Assembly (NCBI GenBank): GCA_963695085.1
Contig: CAVOFV010000005.1
Location: 193,709 to 257,708, forward strand
Direction of reading: 5' to 3'
Length of the DNA stretch: 64,000 nucleotides
From: SG8-30 sp963695085
GTDB lineage: Bacteria > Pseudomonadota > Gammaproteobacteria > Steroidobacterales > Steroidobacteraceae
Part shown: positions 43,260-51,438 of the stretch, one piece after another
Position numbering within the stretch: position 1 is the stretch's first letter
How the letters are laid out: each line of letters starts with the position of its first letter
The notes under the pieces: model-generated
Database searches by the model: none
Told to the model about the DNA's origin: nothing
What the model saw: the letters and a program-made list of their open reading frames with translations, nothing else
Position numbers and translations under genes: made by a program

Positions 43260-43986
43260 ACCGGAACTCCTGGTGCCCGGCTGGCCGGCGCCGGCAGGCG
43301 TCAGGGCGGCGTTTACCTTGCGTGGCGGCGGCGTGAGCGGTGGGCCGTTCGCTTCATTCAACCTGGCCGGCCATGTCGGCGACGATGCCGGCGCGGTCGC
43401 GGCCAACCGCGCGCGGTTGTGCAGCGCCCTGCACCTGCCCGCCGAGCCGCTGTGGCTCAACCAGGTCCATGGCTGTGCCGTGGCGCGCTTCGACGGGACC
43501 CTGCGGCCGGCCGCGGACGCTTCGGTCACGGCGCGGGCCGCGGAAATCTGCGCGGTGCTGGTGGCCGATTGCCTGCCGGTGTTGTTCACCGACCGCGCGG
43601 GGTCCTGCGTGGCGGCCGCACACGCCGGCTGGCGGGGACTTGCCGATGGCGTGCTGGAGCGCACGATCGAGGCGTTGCCGGCCGAGCCCGGCACGCTGCT
43701 GGCATGGCTTGGACCCGCCATCGGGCCGGCGGCCTTCGAGGTCGGCGACGAGGTGCGCGATCGGTTCATCGCCGCGCAACCCGGCGCCGCCGAGGCCTTC
43801 CAGGCGCAGGCGCCCGGTCGCTGGCTGGCGGACCTGTGGCGCCTGGCGCGGCGCAGGCTCGCGAGCGCGGGAGTGACAGACGTGTATGGCGGGCAGGGCT
43901 GCACGCACTCGGAACCGCAGCGCTTCTATTCCTACCGGCGTGACGGCGTCACGGGGCGGCACGCCGCCCTGATCTGGCTCGAATGA
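43252..43986 (+). CDS. pgeF: peptidoglycan editing factor PgeF (laccase domain, YfiH)
   Basis: Multicopper-polyphenol-oxidase-like protein of 244 residues; in E. coli PgeF removes misincorporated L-Ser from muropeptide precursors. The metal-site motifs are present: LNQVHG, VADCLPVLF and AAHAGWRGL. FYSYRRDGVTGRHAALIWL matches the family end. The GTG at 43252 overlaps the rluD stop by eight bases and aligns with the E. coli start; an ATG nine codons earlier lies inside rluD. Confidence 0.93.
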   Translation: MAEPELLVPGWPAPAGVRAAFTLRGGGVSGGPFASFNLAGHVGDDAGAVAANRARLCSALHLPAEPLWLNQVHGCAVARFDGTLRPAADASVTARAAEICAVLVADCLPVLFTDRAGSCVAAAHAGWRGLADGVLERTIEALPAEPGTLLAWLGPAIGPAAFEVGDEVRDRFIAAQPGAAEAFQAQAPGRWLADLWRLARRRLASAGVTDVYGGQGCTHSEPQRFYSYRRDGVTGRHAALIWLE

Positions 43987-44051
43987 CCCGGCGGCTGCAC
44001 CGCTCCCGCGCTGGTGTAGGCTGTCGTGCCTGAGCCAACGACGGAGCCCAC

Positions 44052-44831
44052 GTGTCCACGTTCGCGCTGATCGTCTCGTTCACCGCGCTGGGCGGCGCCC
44101 TGAGCGCCTTCGTCGCGGGCGCCTTCCTGCTGCTGCCGGAGGCCAGGCGGCAGCGGCTGCTGCCGCACCTCGTCAGCTTCGCCACCGGCGCGCTGCTCGG
44201 CGCCGCCCTGCTGGCGCTGCTGCCGCATGCCGTGGAACGCGCCGGTGCCGGCAATACGCACAAGATCGGCATGGCGTTGATCGCAGGCATCCTGGTGTTC
44301 TTCGTGCTGGAGAAGCTGGTGCTGTGGCGGCACTGCCACGACGATCCCTGCGAGGCGCATGCGCCGCAGCCGCACCACCGCGACCGCGCCTCCGCGACGC
44401 TGATCCTGTGGGGCGACGGCCTGCACAATGCCCTGGACGGCGTGCTGATCGCCGCGGCGTTCATGACCGACGCGCACCTCGGCATCGTCACGGCCGTCGC
44501 CGTGTTCGCGCACGAGATTCCGCAGGAGGTCGGCGATCTGGCCATCCTGGTCAATGGCGGGATGGGCAGGGTGCGCGCGCTGTGGATGAACGTGGCGGTC
44601 AGCCTGACCTCGGTGGTCGGCGCAGTGCTGGCCTACCTGGCGCTCGGGTCCGCGCTGTTCGTGCTGCCCTATGCGCTGGCGATGGCCGCCGCGAGTTTCC
44701 TGTACGTCGCGGTCGCCGACCTGATCCCGGGGCTGCACCGGCGGGTCGACGCGCGCACGTCGGTGCAGCAGGTCGTCCTCATCCTGCTCGGCATGGTGGT
44801 CATCTACCTGTCCCACGGCATGGCGCACTGA
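44052..44831 (+). CDS. ZIP family divalent metal transporter
   Basis: Inner-membrane protein of 259 residues with about eight hydrophobic segments. The metal-binding helices carry DGLHNALDGVLIAAAF and VAVFAHEIPQEVGDLAIL, the ZIP signature, and a His/Asp-rich cytoplasmic loop (WRHCHDDPCEAHAPQPHHRD) lies between segments 3 and 4. Likely substrates are zinc, iron or manganese; I cannot choose. Start is GTG with GGAG five bases upstream. It sits between pgeF and clpB, which are usually neighbours. Confidence 0.9.
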   Translation: MSTFALIVSFTALGGALSAFVAGAFLLLPEARRQRLLPHLVSFATGALLGAALLALLPHAVERAGAGNTHKIGMALIAGILVFFVLEKLVLWRHCHDDPCEAHAPQPHHRDRASATLILWGDGLHNALDGVLIAAAFMTDAHLGIVTAVAVFAHEIPQEVGDLAILVNGGMGRVRALWMNVAVSLTSVVGAVLAYLALGSALFVLPYALAMAAASFLYVAVADLIPGLHRRVDARTSVQQVVLILLGMVVIYLSHGMAH

Positions 44832-44866
44832 GCGGCGGGCCGGCCCGGCCGGCGCGCCGTCCGGAG

Positions 44867-44895
44867 GTTGAATTGCACCCGCGCCGGCCCCATTC
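44867..44895 (+). promoter_or_regulatory. sigma-32 heat-shock promoter of clpB
   Basis: GTTGAA (44867-44872), a 15-base spacer and CCCCATTC (44888-44895) match the sigma-32 pattern CTTGAA...CCCCATnT closely. Transcription would start near 44902, about 24 bases before the clpB ATG. Confidence 0.85.
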
Positions 44896-44925
44896 AGGGT
44901 GCAACCGAGACCCGGAGAATGCGCC

Positions 44926-47532
44926 ATGCGCATGGACAAGCTGACATCCAGGTTCCAGATGGCACTGGCCGACGCCCAGTCCCTGGCGGTCGGGCGCGAC
45001 CACCAGTTCATCGAGCCGGCGCACCTGCTGCTGGCGCTGGTGGACCAGCAGGGCGGTACGGCCCGCCCGCTGCTCGACAAGGCCGGCGTCAACGTCAACG
45101 TGCTGCGCTCGCAGCTGCTGAAGGCGCTCGACCGGCTGCCGCGCGTCGAGGGCACGCCGGGCGACGTGCACCTCTCCAATGACCTGGGCCGGCTGCTGAA
45201 CGTGACCGACAAGCTGGCCCAGCAGCAAGGCGACCAGTACGTCTCGAGCGAGTGGTTCGTGCTGGCGGCCGTCGAGGACAAGGGCCCGGCCGGGCAGGCG
45301 CTGAAACAGGCGGGCGCGGTCAAGGGCGCGCTGGAGCGCGCCGTCAAGGACCTGCGCGGCGGCGAGCAGGTGCAGGATCCGAATGCCGAGGAGGCGCGCG
45401 GCGCGCTGGACAAGTACACGATTGACCTGACGGCCCGCGCGACGCAGGGCAAGCTCGACCCGGTCATCGGCCGCGACGACGAGATCCGCCGCACGATCCA
45501 GGTCCTGCAACGGCGCACCAAGAACAACCCCGTGCTGATCGGCGAACCCGGCGTGGGCAAGACCGCGATCGTCGAGGGCCTGGCGGCGCGCATCGTCAAC
45601 GGCGAGGTGCCGGAGGGCCTGAAGAACAAGCGCGTGCTGTCGCTGGACATGGGCTCGCTGATCGCCGGCGCGAAGTACCGCGGCGAGTTCGAGGAGCGCC
45701 TGAAGGGCGTGCTCAACGAGCTGGCCAAGCAGGAAGGCCAGGTCATCCTGTTCATCGACGAGCTGCACACGGTGGTGGGTGCGGGCAAGGCCGAGGGCTC
45801 CATGGATGCGGGCAACATGCTGAAGCCCGCGCTGGCGCGCGGCGAGCTGCATTGCGTGGGCGCGACCACGCTGGACGAGTACCGCAAGTACGTCGAGAAG
45901 GACGCGGCGCTGGAGCGACGCTTCCAGAAGGTGCTGGTGCTCGAACCGTCGGTCGAGGACACGATCGCGATCCTGCGCGGCCTCAAGGAGCGCTACGAGG
46001 TGCACCACGGCGTGGAGATCACCGACCCCGCGATCGTCGCGGCGGCGACGCTGTCGCACCGCTACATCAGCGACCGGCAGCTGCCCGACAAGGCGATCGA
46101 CCTCGTCGACGAGGCCGCCTCGCGCATCCGCATGGAGATCGACTCGAAGCCGGAGGCCCTGGACCGGCTCGAACGTCGCATCATCCAGCTGAAGATCGAA
46201 CAGGTGGCGCTGAAGAAGGAAACCGATGAGGCGTCGAAGAAACGCCGCGGCCAGCTCGAGGAAACCCTCGCGGGCCTGGAGCGGGAATACGCCGACCTCG
46301 ACGAGATCTGGAAATCCGAGAAGGCGGCGCTGCAGGGTGCCGCCCACATCAAGGAAGAACTCGAGCGCGCCAAGATCGAGCTGGAGGCTGCGCGCCGCGC
46401 GCAGGACCTCGGCCGCATGTCGGAACTGCAGTACGGGCGGATCCCGGAACTGGAGCGGCGGCTGGTGGACGCGCAGGCCGCAGAAACGAAACAGGCGCAA
46501 CTGGTGCGCAACAAGGTGACCGACGAGGAAGTCGCCGAGGTCGTATCGAAGTGGACTGGCATTCCGGTGTCGAAGATGCTCGAGGGCGAGCGTGAAAAGC
46601 TGCTCGACATGGAGTCGGCAATCGCCCGGCGGGTGGTGGGCCAGGACGAGGCGGTGCGTACCGTCGCGGACGCCATACGCCGCGCGCGCGCCGGGCTGTC
46701 CGACCCGAACCGGCCCAGCGGCTCGTTCCTGTTCCTCGGACCGACCGGCGTCGGCAAGACGGAGCTGTGCAAGGCGCTCGCCGAGTTCCTGTTCGACACC
46801 GAGGAGGCGATGATCCGCATCGACATGTCGGAATTCATGGAGAAGCACTCCGTGGCGCGGCTGATCGGCGCGCCGCCCGGCTACGTGGGCTACGAAGAGG
46901 GCGGCTACCTGACCGAAGCGGTGCGCCGCCGCCCGTACTCGGTGATCCTGCTGGACGAGATCGAGAAGGCCCATTCGGACGTGTTCAATGTGCTGCTGCA
47001 GGTGCTGGACGACGGCCGCCTGACGGACGGCCACGGCCGCACGGTCGATTTCCGCAACTGCGTCGTGATCATGACCTCGAACCTGGGCTCGCAGGTGATC
47101 CAGGAACTGGCCGGCGAGGCCAACTACGCGCGCATGAAGGCGGCGGTGCTGGAGATCGTGGGCCAGCATTTCCGGCCGGAATTCGTCAACCGGATCGACG
47201 ACATCGTCGTGTTCCATCCGCTCGCCCTCGACCACATCCGCCGCATCGTCGGGATCCAGATGGACTACCTGCGGCGGCGGCTTGCCGAGCGCGACATCAC
47301 GCTCGAGATCGACGACGCGGCGCGCGACCTGCTCGGCGAGGCGGGCTTCGACCCGGTGTACGGCGCACGGCCGCTGAAGCGCGCCATCCAGCACCAGGTC
47401 GAGAACCCGCTCGCGCAGCACATCCTGCAGGGCGAATTCGCGCCCGGCGACCGCGTGCGGGTCACGGTGGCCGATGGCGGGCTCGCATTCGACAAGCAAC
47501 GGCCGCGCGGCCGGGTCGCGCCTGCGGCATAA
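44926..47532 (+). CDS. clpB: ATP-dependent disaggregase ClpB
   Basis: Hsp100 chaperone of 868 residues that rescues aggregated protein together with DnaK. Order: Clp N-terminal repeats (about 1-145), AAA1 with GEPGVGKTAIVEG and the sensor region, a coiled-coil M domain (about 400-520, LEETLAGLEREYADLDEIW), and AAA2 with GPTGVGKTELCKALAEF. The M domain and the lack of an IGF/IGL loop for ClpP distinguish it from ClpA. The ATG at 44926 (MRMDKLTSRFQ) aligns with E. coli MRLDRLT and has GGAG upstream. Confidence 0.97.
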   Translation: MRMDKLTSRFQMALADAQSLAVGRDHQFIEPAHLLLALVDQQGGTARPLLDKAGVNVNVLRSQLLKALDRLPRVEGTPGDVHLSNDLGRLLNVTDKLAQQQGDQYVSSEWFVLAAVEDKGPAGQALKQAGAVKGALERAVKDLRGGEQVQDPNAEEARGALDKYTIDLTARATQGKLDPVIGRDDEIRRTIQVLQRRTKNNPVLIGEPGVGKTAIVEGLAARIVNGEVPEGLKNKRVLSLDMGSLIAGAKYRGEFEERLKGVLNELAKQEGQVILFIDELHTVVGAGKAEGSMDAGNMLKPALARGELHCVGATTLDEYRKYVEKDAALERRFQKVLVLEPSVEDTIAILRGLKERYEVHHGVEITDPAIVAAATLSHRYISDRQLPDKAIDLVDEAASRIRMEIDSKPEALDRLERRIIQLKIEQVALKKETDEASKKRRGQLEETLAGLEREYADLDEIWKSEKAALQGAAHIKEELERAKIELEAARRAQDLGRMSELQYGRIPELERRLVDAQAAETKQAQLVRNKVTDEEVAEVVSKWTGIPVSKMLEGEREKLLDMESAIARRVVGQDEAVRTVADAIRRARAGLSDPNRPSGSFLFLGPTGVGKTELCKALAEFLFDTEEAMIRIDMSEFMEKHSVARLIGAPPGYVGYEEGGYLTEAVRRRPYSVILLDEIEKAHSDVFNVLLQVLDDGRLTDGHGRTVDFRNCVVIMTSNLGSQVIQELAGEANYARMKAAVLEIVGQHFRPEFVNRIDDIVVFHPLALDHIRRIVGIQMDYLRRRLAERDITLEIDDAARDLLGEAGFDPVYGARPLKRAIQHQVENPLAQHILQGEFAPGDRVRVTVADGGLAFDKQRPRGRVAPAA

Positions 47533-47552
47533 TTGCGCGGGCCGGCGGCTCC

Positions 47553-47580
47553 GACGGGGGTGTGCGGCCCGTCTGTTTTT
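47553..47580 (+). terminator. rho-independent terminator of clpB
   Basis: GACGGG and CCCGTC form a 6-base-pair stem with a nine-base loop, followed by TGTTTTT, 20 bases after the clpB stop. A wider GGGCCG/CGGCCC pairing can add to the fold. Confidence 0.7.
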
Positions 47581-47605
47581 GCGCGCGTGAGGGGATGCAC
47601 CGAGG

Positions 47606-48121
47606 ATGCCTTTCTACGAATACCAGTGCTCGCGCTGCGGTCATCACCATGAAGCGCTGCAGAAGATCGCCGACAAGCCGCTCAGAAAGTGCCCCGAGTG
47701 CGGGCGCGCCGCGCTGACGCGGCTGATGTCCGCGCCGGTCTTCCGGCTCAAGGGCGGCGGCTGGTACGAGACTGACTTCAAGTCGGAGAAGGATGCGAAA
47801 CGCAATCTGGCGGGCGAGCAGGAGCCAGCAGACAGCAAGGCAGACGGCAAGGCAGACAGCAAGGCGGACGGCAAGGCAGACAGCAAGGCCGACAGCAAGG
47901 CCGACAGCAAGGCCGACAGCAAGGCCGACAGCAAGACGGACGGCTCGAAGGAAGGCAAGCCGGGCGACGCCAAACCGGCGGCCGAGGGCAAGCCGGAAAC
48001 CAAGCCCGCGCCGGCCACCGGCCGGCCGGCGGAGGACAAGGCCCGCGGCAGCAAGCCGGCCGCCGCCGCAGCCGGCGCGAAGCGCGGCACGGCCAGGCGC
48101 GTGAAGCGCGGACGCCGTTGA
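47606..48121 (+). CDS. FmdB-like zinc ribbon protein with long low-complexity tail
   Basis: Residues 1-42 are a putative regulatory zinc ribbon (FmdB/CxxC_CxxC family): MPFYEYQCSRCGHHHE followed by RKCPECG. Family members are mostly 70-110 residues; this one has 171. The tail starts with nine ADSK/ADGK tetrapeptides (residues 75-110) and ends Lys/Arg/Ala-rich (AKRGTARRVKRGRR). The biochemical function of the family is not established. Position before a DUF502 gene and aspS is conserved in Gammaproteobacteria, and the three may be cotranscribed. Confidence 0.88.
   Translation: MPFYEYQCSRCGHHHEALQKIADKPLRKCPECGRAALTRLMSAPVFRLKGGGWYETDFKSEKDAKRNLAGEQEPADSKADGKADSKADGKADSKADSKADSKADSKADSKTDGSKEGKPGDAKPAAEGKPETKPAPATGRPAEDKARGSKPAAAAAGAKRGTARRVKRGRR
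47828..47935 (+). repeat. 12-bp tandem repeat, nine copies, inside the FmdB-like gene
   Basis: Nine in-frame copies of a 12-base unit (consensus GCCGACAGCAAG, encoding Ala-Asp-Ser/Gly-Lys). The last five are the most uniform (GCCGACAGCAAG four times), which suggests recent slippage or unequal crossover. Copy number changes would keep the frame. Confidence 0.95.
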
Positions 48122-48137
48122 AGGCGGGGAGCAGAAG

Positions 48138-48830
48138 GTGAGTGAGACCATCGCAGACAGGAAGCCGGGCTTCGGCCAGAAGATCCGGCGCTACATGATC
48201 GCCGGCCTGCTGCTGTGGCTGCCGGTCGGCGTGACGGTCATCATCCTGAGGTTCCTCGTGGACCTGATGGACCAGACGTTGTTGCTGCTGCCCGAGGGCT
48301 GGCGGCCCGACGCGCTGCTTGGCTTCCGGATCCCGGGGCTGGGACTGCTGCTGGCGCTGGTGGTGCTGCTGATCACCGGCGTGGCGCTCACCAACCTGGT
48401 CGGCCGCCAGCTGGTCAGCTGGTGGGAGGACCTGCTCAAGCGCATCCCGATCGTGCGGTCGATCTACTCCGGCGCGAAGATCTTCACGGAGACCGTGTTC
48501 AGCGACAAGGGCAAGGCGTTCAAGAGCGTGCTCATGGTCGAGTACCCGCGCAAGGGCATCTGGACGCTGGGCTTCCAGTCCGGCGACCAGGTGGCCGAGG
48601 CGGCGCACCGCTCCGGGCAGGACCTGGTGTGCGTGTTCGTGCCGACCACGCCCAACCCGACCAGCGGCTTCATCATCATGGTGCCCACCGAGGATGTCAT
48701 CCCGCTGGACATGTCCATCGACGATGCGATGCGGCTGATCTTCACGCTCGGCGTCGTCTCGCCCGACTGGACGGACAAGGCGCGCGCCTCCGGGCCGCCG
48801 CACGCGCCGACCCATCCGACGCCACGCTGA
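48138..48830 (+). CDS. DUF502 family inner-membrane protein
   Basis: A 230-residue protein of unknown function. Two membrane segments (about residues 17-40 and 65-88) precede a soluble domain with WWEDLLKRIPIVRSIYSGAK and VFVPTTPNPTSGFIIMVPTED, the DUF502 hallmarks. Start is GTG with a GGGGAG ribosome site. It follows the FmdB-like gene by 16 bases and precedes aspS, an arrangement seen in many Proteobacteria, but I know of no demonstrated role. Confidence 0.9.
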   Translation: MSETIADRKPGFGQKIRRYMIAGLLLWLPVGVTVIILRFLVDLMDQTLLLLPEGWRPDALLGFRIPGLGLLLALVVLLITGVALTNLVGRQLVSWWEDLLKRIPIVRSIYSGAKIFTETVFSDKGKAFKSVLMVEYPRKGIWTLGFQSGDQVAEAAHRSGQDLVCVFVPTTPNPTSGFIIMVPTEDVIPLDMSIDDAMRLIFTLGVVSPDWTDKARASGPPHAPTHPTPR

Positions 48831-48846
48831 CCGCGCCCGGCTCCGA

Positions 48847-48876
48847 TTGCATCCGCCCGTCGCGGCGACATAGAAT
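48847..48876 (+). promoter_or_regulatory. sigma-70 promoter of aspS
   Basis: TTGCAT, an 18-base spacer and TAGAAT form a good sigma-70 promoter. The predicted start near 48883 leaves a leader of about 55 bases that is unusually AT-rich for this genome (GTGTTTTACTCAATAAAATC). Confidence 0.6.
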
Positions 48877-48938
48877 CGCGCGCGCCCGCCGTACCGGGAC
48901 GCCGGTGTTTTACTCAATAAAATCAGGCAGTTGTCTCA

Positions 48939-50717
48939 ATGCGTAGTCATTACTGCGGACAGGTCGACGAATCGCTCGTCGGCGAGACGGTAAGCGTGGC
49001 GGGCTGGGTGCACCGGCGCCGCGACCACGGCGGCGTCATCTTCGTGGACCTGCGCGACCGCCAGGGCCTGCTGCAGGTAGTCATCGATCCTGATACGCCG
49101 CAGGCCTTTGCCGCCGCCGAACACCTGGGTCGCGAGTATTGCCTGCGCATCACCGGCAAAGTGCGGCGCCGTCCCGCCGGCACGGCCAACGCCAGCCTGG
49201 CTTCTGGCCAGGTCGAGGTGCTGGCGAAGGAACTCGAGGTGCTGAACGCTTCCGACACGCCGCCCTTCGCGCTGGACGAGGAGGTCGGCGAGGAAGTGCG
49301 CCTGAAATACCGCTACATCGACCTGCGCCGCGACGTCATGCAGCGCCGGCTGCGGCTGCGTCACGACATCACCCGTGCGATGCGCGAATACCTCGACGGC
49401 AACGGTTTCGTGGACCTCGAGACGCCGATGCTGACCAAGGCCACGCCGGAAGGCGCACGCGACTATCTCGTGCCGTCGCGCACGCAACCGGGGCGTTTCT
49501 TTGCGCTGCCGCAGTCGCCGCAGATCTTCAAGCAGCTGTTGATGATGAGCGGCTTCGACCGCTACTACCAGATCGTGCGCTGCTTCCGCGACGAGGACCT
49601 GCGCGCCGACCGGCAGCCGGAGTTCACGCAGCTCGACGTCGAGACGTCGTTCCTGACGCAGACGCAGATCATGGAGCTGATGGAGGACCTGATCCGGTTC
49701 GTGTTCAAGCGCGCGCTGGGGACCGTGTTGCCCGCGCCGTTCCCGCGCCTGAGCTACGCCGAGGCGATCAGGCGCTTCGCGTCCGACAAGCCGGACCTGC
49801 GCATTCCGCTCGAGCTCGTCGACGTCGCGGATCTGGTGGCCGGCTGCGAATTCAAGGTGTTCGCGGGACCGGCGGCGGACGCGGCAGGCCGCGTCGCGGC
49901 ATTGCGCGTGCCGCAGGGCGGCAAGCTTACGCGCAAGCAGATCGACGACTACACGGCCTACGTGGCCCGCTACGGCGCGCGAGGGCTCGCCTACGTCAAG
50001 GTCAACGACGCGGCCGGCGGCCGCGACGGCCTGCAGTCGCCGATCCTGAAGTTCCTGTCCGATGCGGCGGTCGCCGGGATCCTCGAGCGCACCGGCGCGC
50101 AGTCGGGCGACCTCGTGTTCTTCGGCGCGGACAAGGCGAAGGTCGTCAACGACGCGCTCGGCGCGCTCAGGGTCAAGATCGGGCAGGATCTGGGGCTGGT
50201 CGGGGAGGGCTGGCGCCCGGTGTGGGTCGTCGAGTTCCCGATGTTCGAATGGGACGCGGACACGAAGCGCTGGATCGCCATGCACCACCCGTTCACCTCT
50301 CCCGTGAACCCGGATGCGGCGGCACTCGAGCGCGCACCGGGCCAGGCGCTCGCCAATGCCTACGACATGGTGCTGAATGGCTCGGAAATCGGCGGCGGCT
50401 CGGTGCGTATCCACCGCCGCGACATGCAGGCCACCGTGTTCGGCCTGCTGGGCATCAGCCCCGAGGAAGCGGACACCAAGTTCGGGTTCCTGCTCGAGGC
50501 GCTGCGCTACGGCGCGCCGCCGCACGGCGGCATCGCCTTCGGACTGGACCGCCTCGCGATGTTGATGGCCGGCGCCGACAGCATCCGCGACGTCATCGCG
50601 TTCCCGAAGACGCAGTCCGCGTGGTGCCCGCTCACGGACGCGCCGACCGTGATCCCCGAGGCGCAGCTCAGGGAACTGCACATACGCGTACGGTTGCCGG
50701 TGCAGCCGCCGACGTGA
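48939..50717 (+). CDS. aspS: aspartate--tRNA ligase, probably of the non-discriminating (Asp/Asn) type
   Basis: Class IIb synthetase of 592 residues: anticodon-binding OB domain (about 1-105), motif 2 (FRDEDLRADRQPEFTQLD), a GAD insertion domain (about 290-410) and motif 3 (GIAFGLDRLAML). In the OB domain it has RRRDHGG with His30, where the strictly tRNA-Asp-specific E. coli enzyme has Leu; His here is associated with charging both tRNA-Asp and tRNA-Asn, as in Pseudomonas. That would require a GatCAB amidotransferase elsewhere in the genome. The type call is inference. Confidence 0.96.
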   Translation: MRSHYCGQVDESLVGETVSVAGWVHRRRDHGGVIFVDLRDRQGLLQVVIDPDTPQAFAAAEHLGREYCLRITGKVRRRPAGTANASLASGQVEVLAKELEVLNASDTPPFALDEEVGEEVRLKYRYIDLRRDVMQRRLRLRHDITRAMREYLDGNGFVDLETPMLTKATPEGARDYLVPSRTQPGRFFALPQSPQIFKQLLMMSGFDRYYQIVRCFRDEDLRADRQPEFTQLDVETSFLTQTQIMELMEDLIRFVFKRALGTVLPAPFPRLSYAEAIRRFASDKPDLRIPLELVDVADLVAGCEFKVFAGPAADAAGRVAALRVPQGGKLTRKQIDDYTAYVARYGARGLAYVKVNDAAGGRDGLQSPILKFLSDAAVAGILERTGAQSGDLVFFGADKAKVVNDALGALRVKIGQDLGLVGEGWRPVWVVEFPMFEWDADTKRWIAMHHPFTSPVNPDAAALERAPGQALANAYDMVLNGSEIGGGSVRIHRRDMQATVFGLLGISPEEADTKFGFLLEALRYGAPPHGGIAFGLDRLAMLMAGADSIRDVIAFPKTQSAWCPLTDAPTVIPEAQLRELHIRVRLPVQPPT

Positions 50718-50730
50718 AGTGACCGAATCA

Positions 50731-50749
50731 GGAGGGGCCAGTCCCCTCC
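50731..50749. terminator. hairpin between convergent aspS and sodB
   Basis: GGAGGGG-CCAGT-CCCCTCC is a perfect 7-base-pair inverted repeat in the 39-base gap between the two stop codons. It may end both transcripts, though no T-run is present. Its core also resembles nearby GGGTC/GACCC palindromes. Confidence 0.5.
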
Positions 50750-50756
50750 GGCTGCC

Positions 50757-51398
50757 TCAGCCCAGGTTCGCTTCCGCGAAGCCCCAGTTGGCCAGCTTGT
50801 CGATGATCGCCGCGACGTAATCCGGGCGGCGGTTCTGGTAGTCCAGGTAGTAGGCGTGTTCCCACACGTCGATGGTCAGCAAGGGCTTGTAGCCCTGCGT
50901 CAGCGGCGTGTCTGCGTTGGCGGTCTTGGTGATCGAGAGCTTGCCGCCCTTGGCCGCCAGCCACGCCCAGCCGCTGCCGAATTGCGTTGTCGCCGCCTTG
51001 GCCAGCTCCGCCTTCATTGCATCGAAGGAACCGAAGTCGCGCTCGATCATGTCGAACAGCGCCTTGCCCGGCTTGCCGCCGCCGCCGGGCCTGAGGCTGT
51101 GCCAGTAGAACGTGTGGTTCCAGATCTGCGCGGCGTTGTTGAAGACGCCGGCCTGCTCCGGCTTGCCGGCGGTGGCCTTGATGATGTCCTCGAGGCCCGC
51201 ATCGGCGTGCGCGGTGCCGGCGACCAGCTTGTTCAGGTTGTCCACGTAGGCCTTGTGGTGCTTGCCGTAGTGGAAGCTCAGCGTGTTGGCGCTGATGACC
51301 GGCGCCAGCGCGTCGTCCTTCCAGGGCAGCGCCGGCAGCGTGAACGGGGCCTTGCTACCGTGGATAATCGAGAGCCTGGGGGTGCCTGCGTCGGCCAT
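50757..51398 (-). CDS. sodB: superoxide dismutase, iron type
   Basis: Cytoplasmic enzyme of 213 residues converting superoxide to hydrogen peroxide and oxygen. Metal ligands lie in SFHYGKHHKAYV, NHTFYWHSL and DVWEHAYYLDYQNRRPDY. The Gln in NNAAQIWNHTFYW and the FGSGWAWL segment point to the iron rather than the manganese form. A GGGAGA ribosome site lies six bases before the ATG. It is divergent from the alpha/beta hydrolase with a 40-base gap. Confidence 0.95.
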   Translation of the reverse strand: MADAGTPRLSIIHGSKAPFTLPALPWKDDALAPVISANTLSFHYGKHHKAYVDNLNKLVAGTAHADAGLEDIIKATAGKPEQAGVFNNAAQIWNHTFYWHSLRPGGGGKPGKALFDMIERDFGSFDAMKAELAKAATTQFGSGWAWLAAKGGKLSITKTANADTPLTQGYKPLLTIDVWEHAYYLDYQNRRPDYVAAIIDKLANWGFAEANLG

Positions 51399-51438
51399 GC
51401 GTGTTCTCCCTTGTCTGTCTTGCGAGGATTGACCGTTA

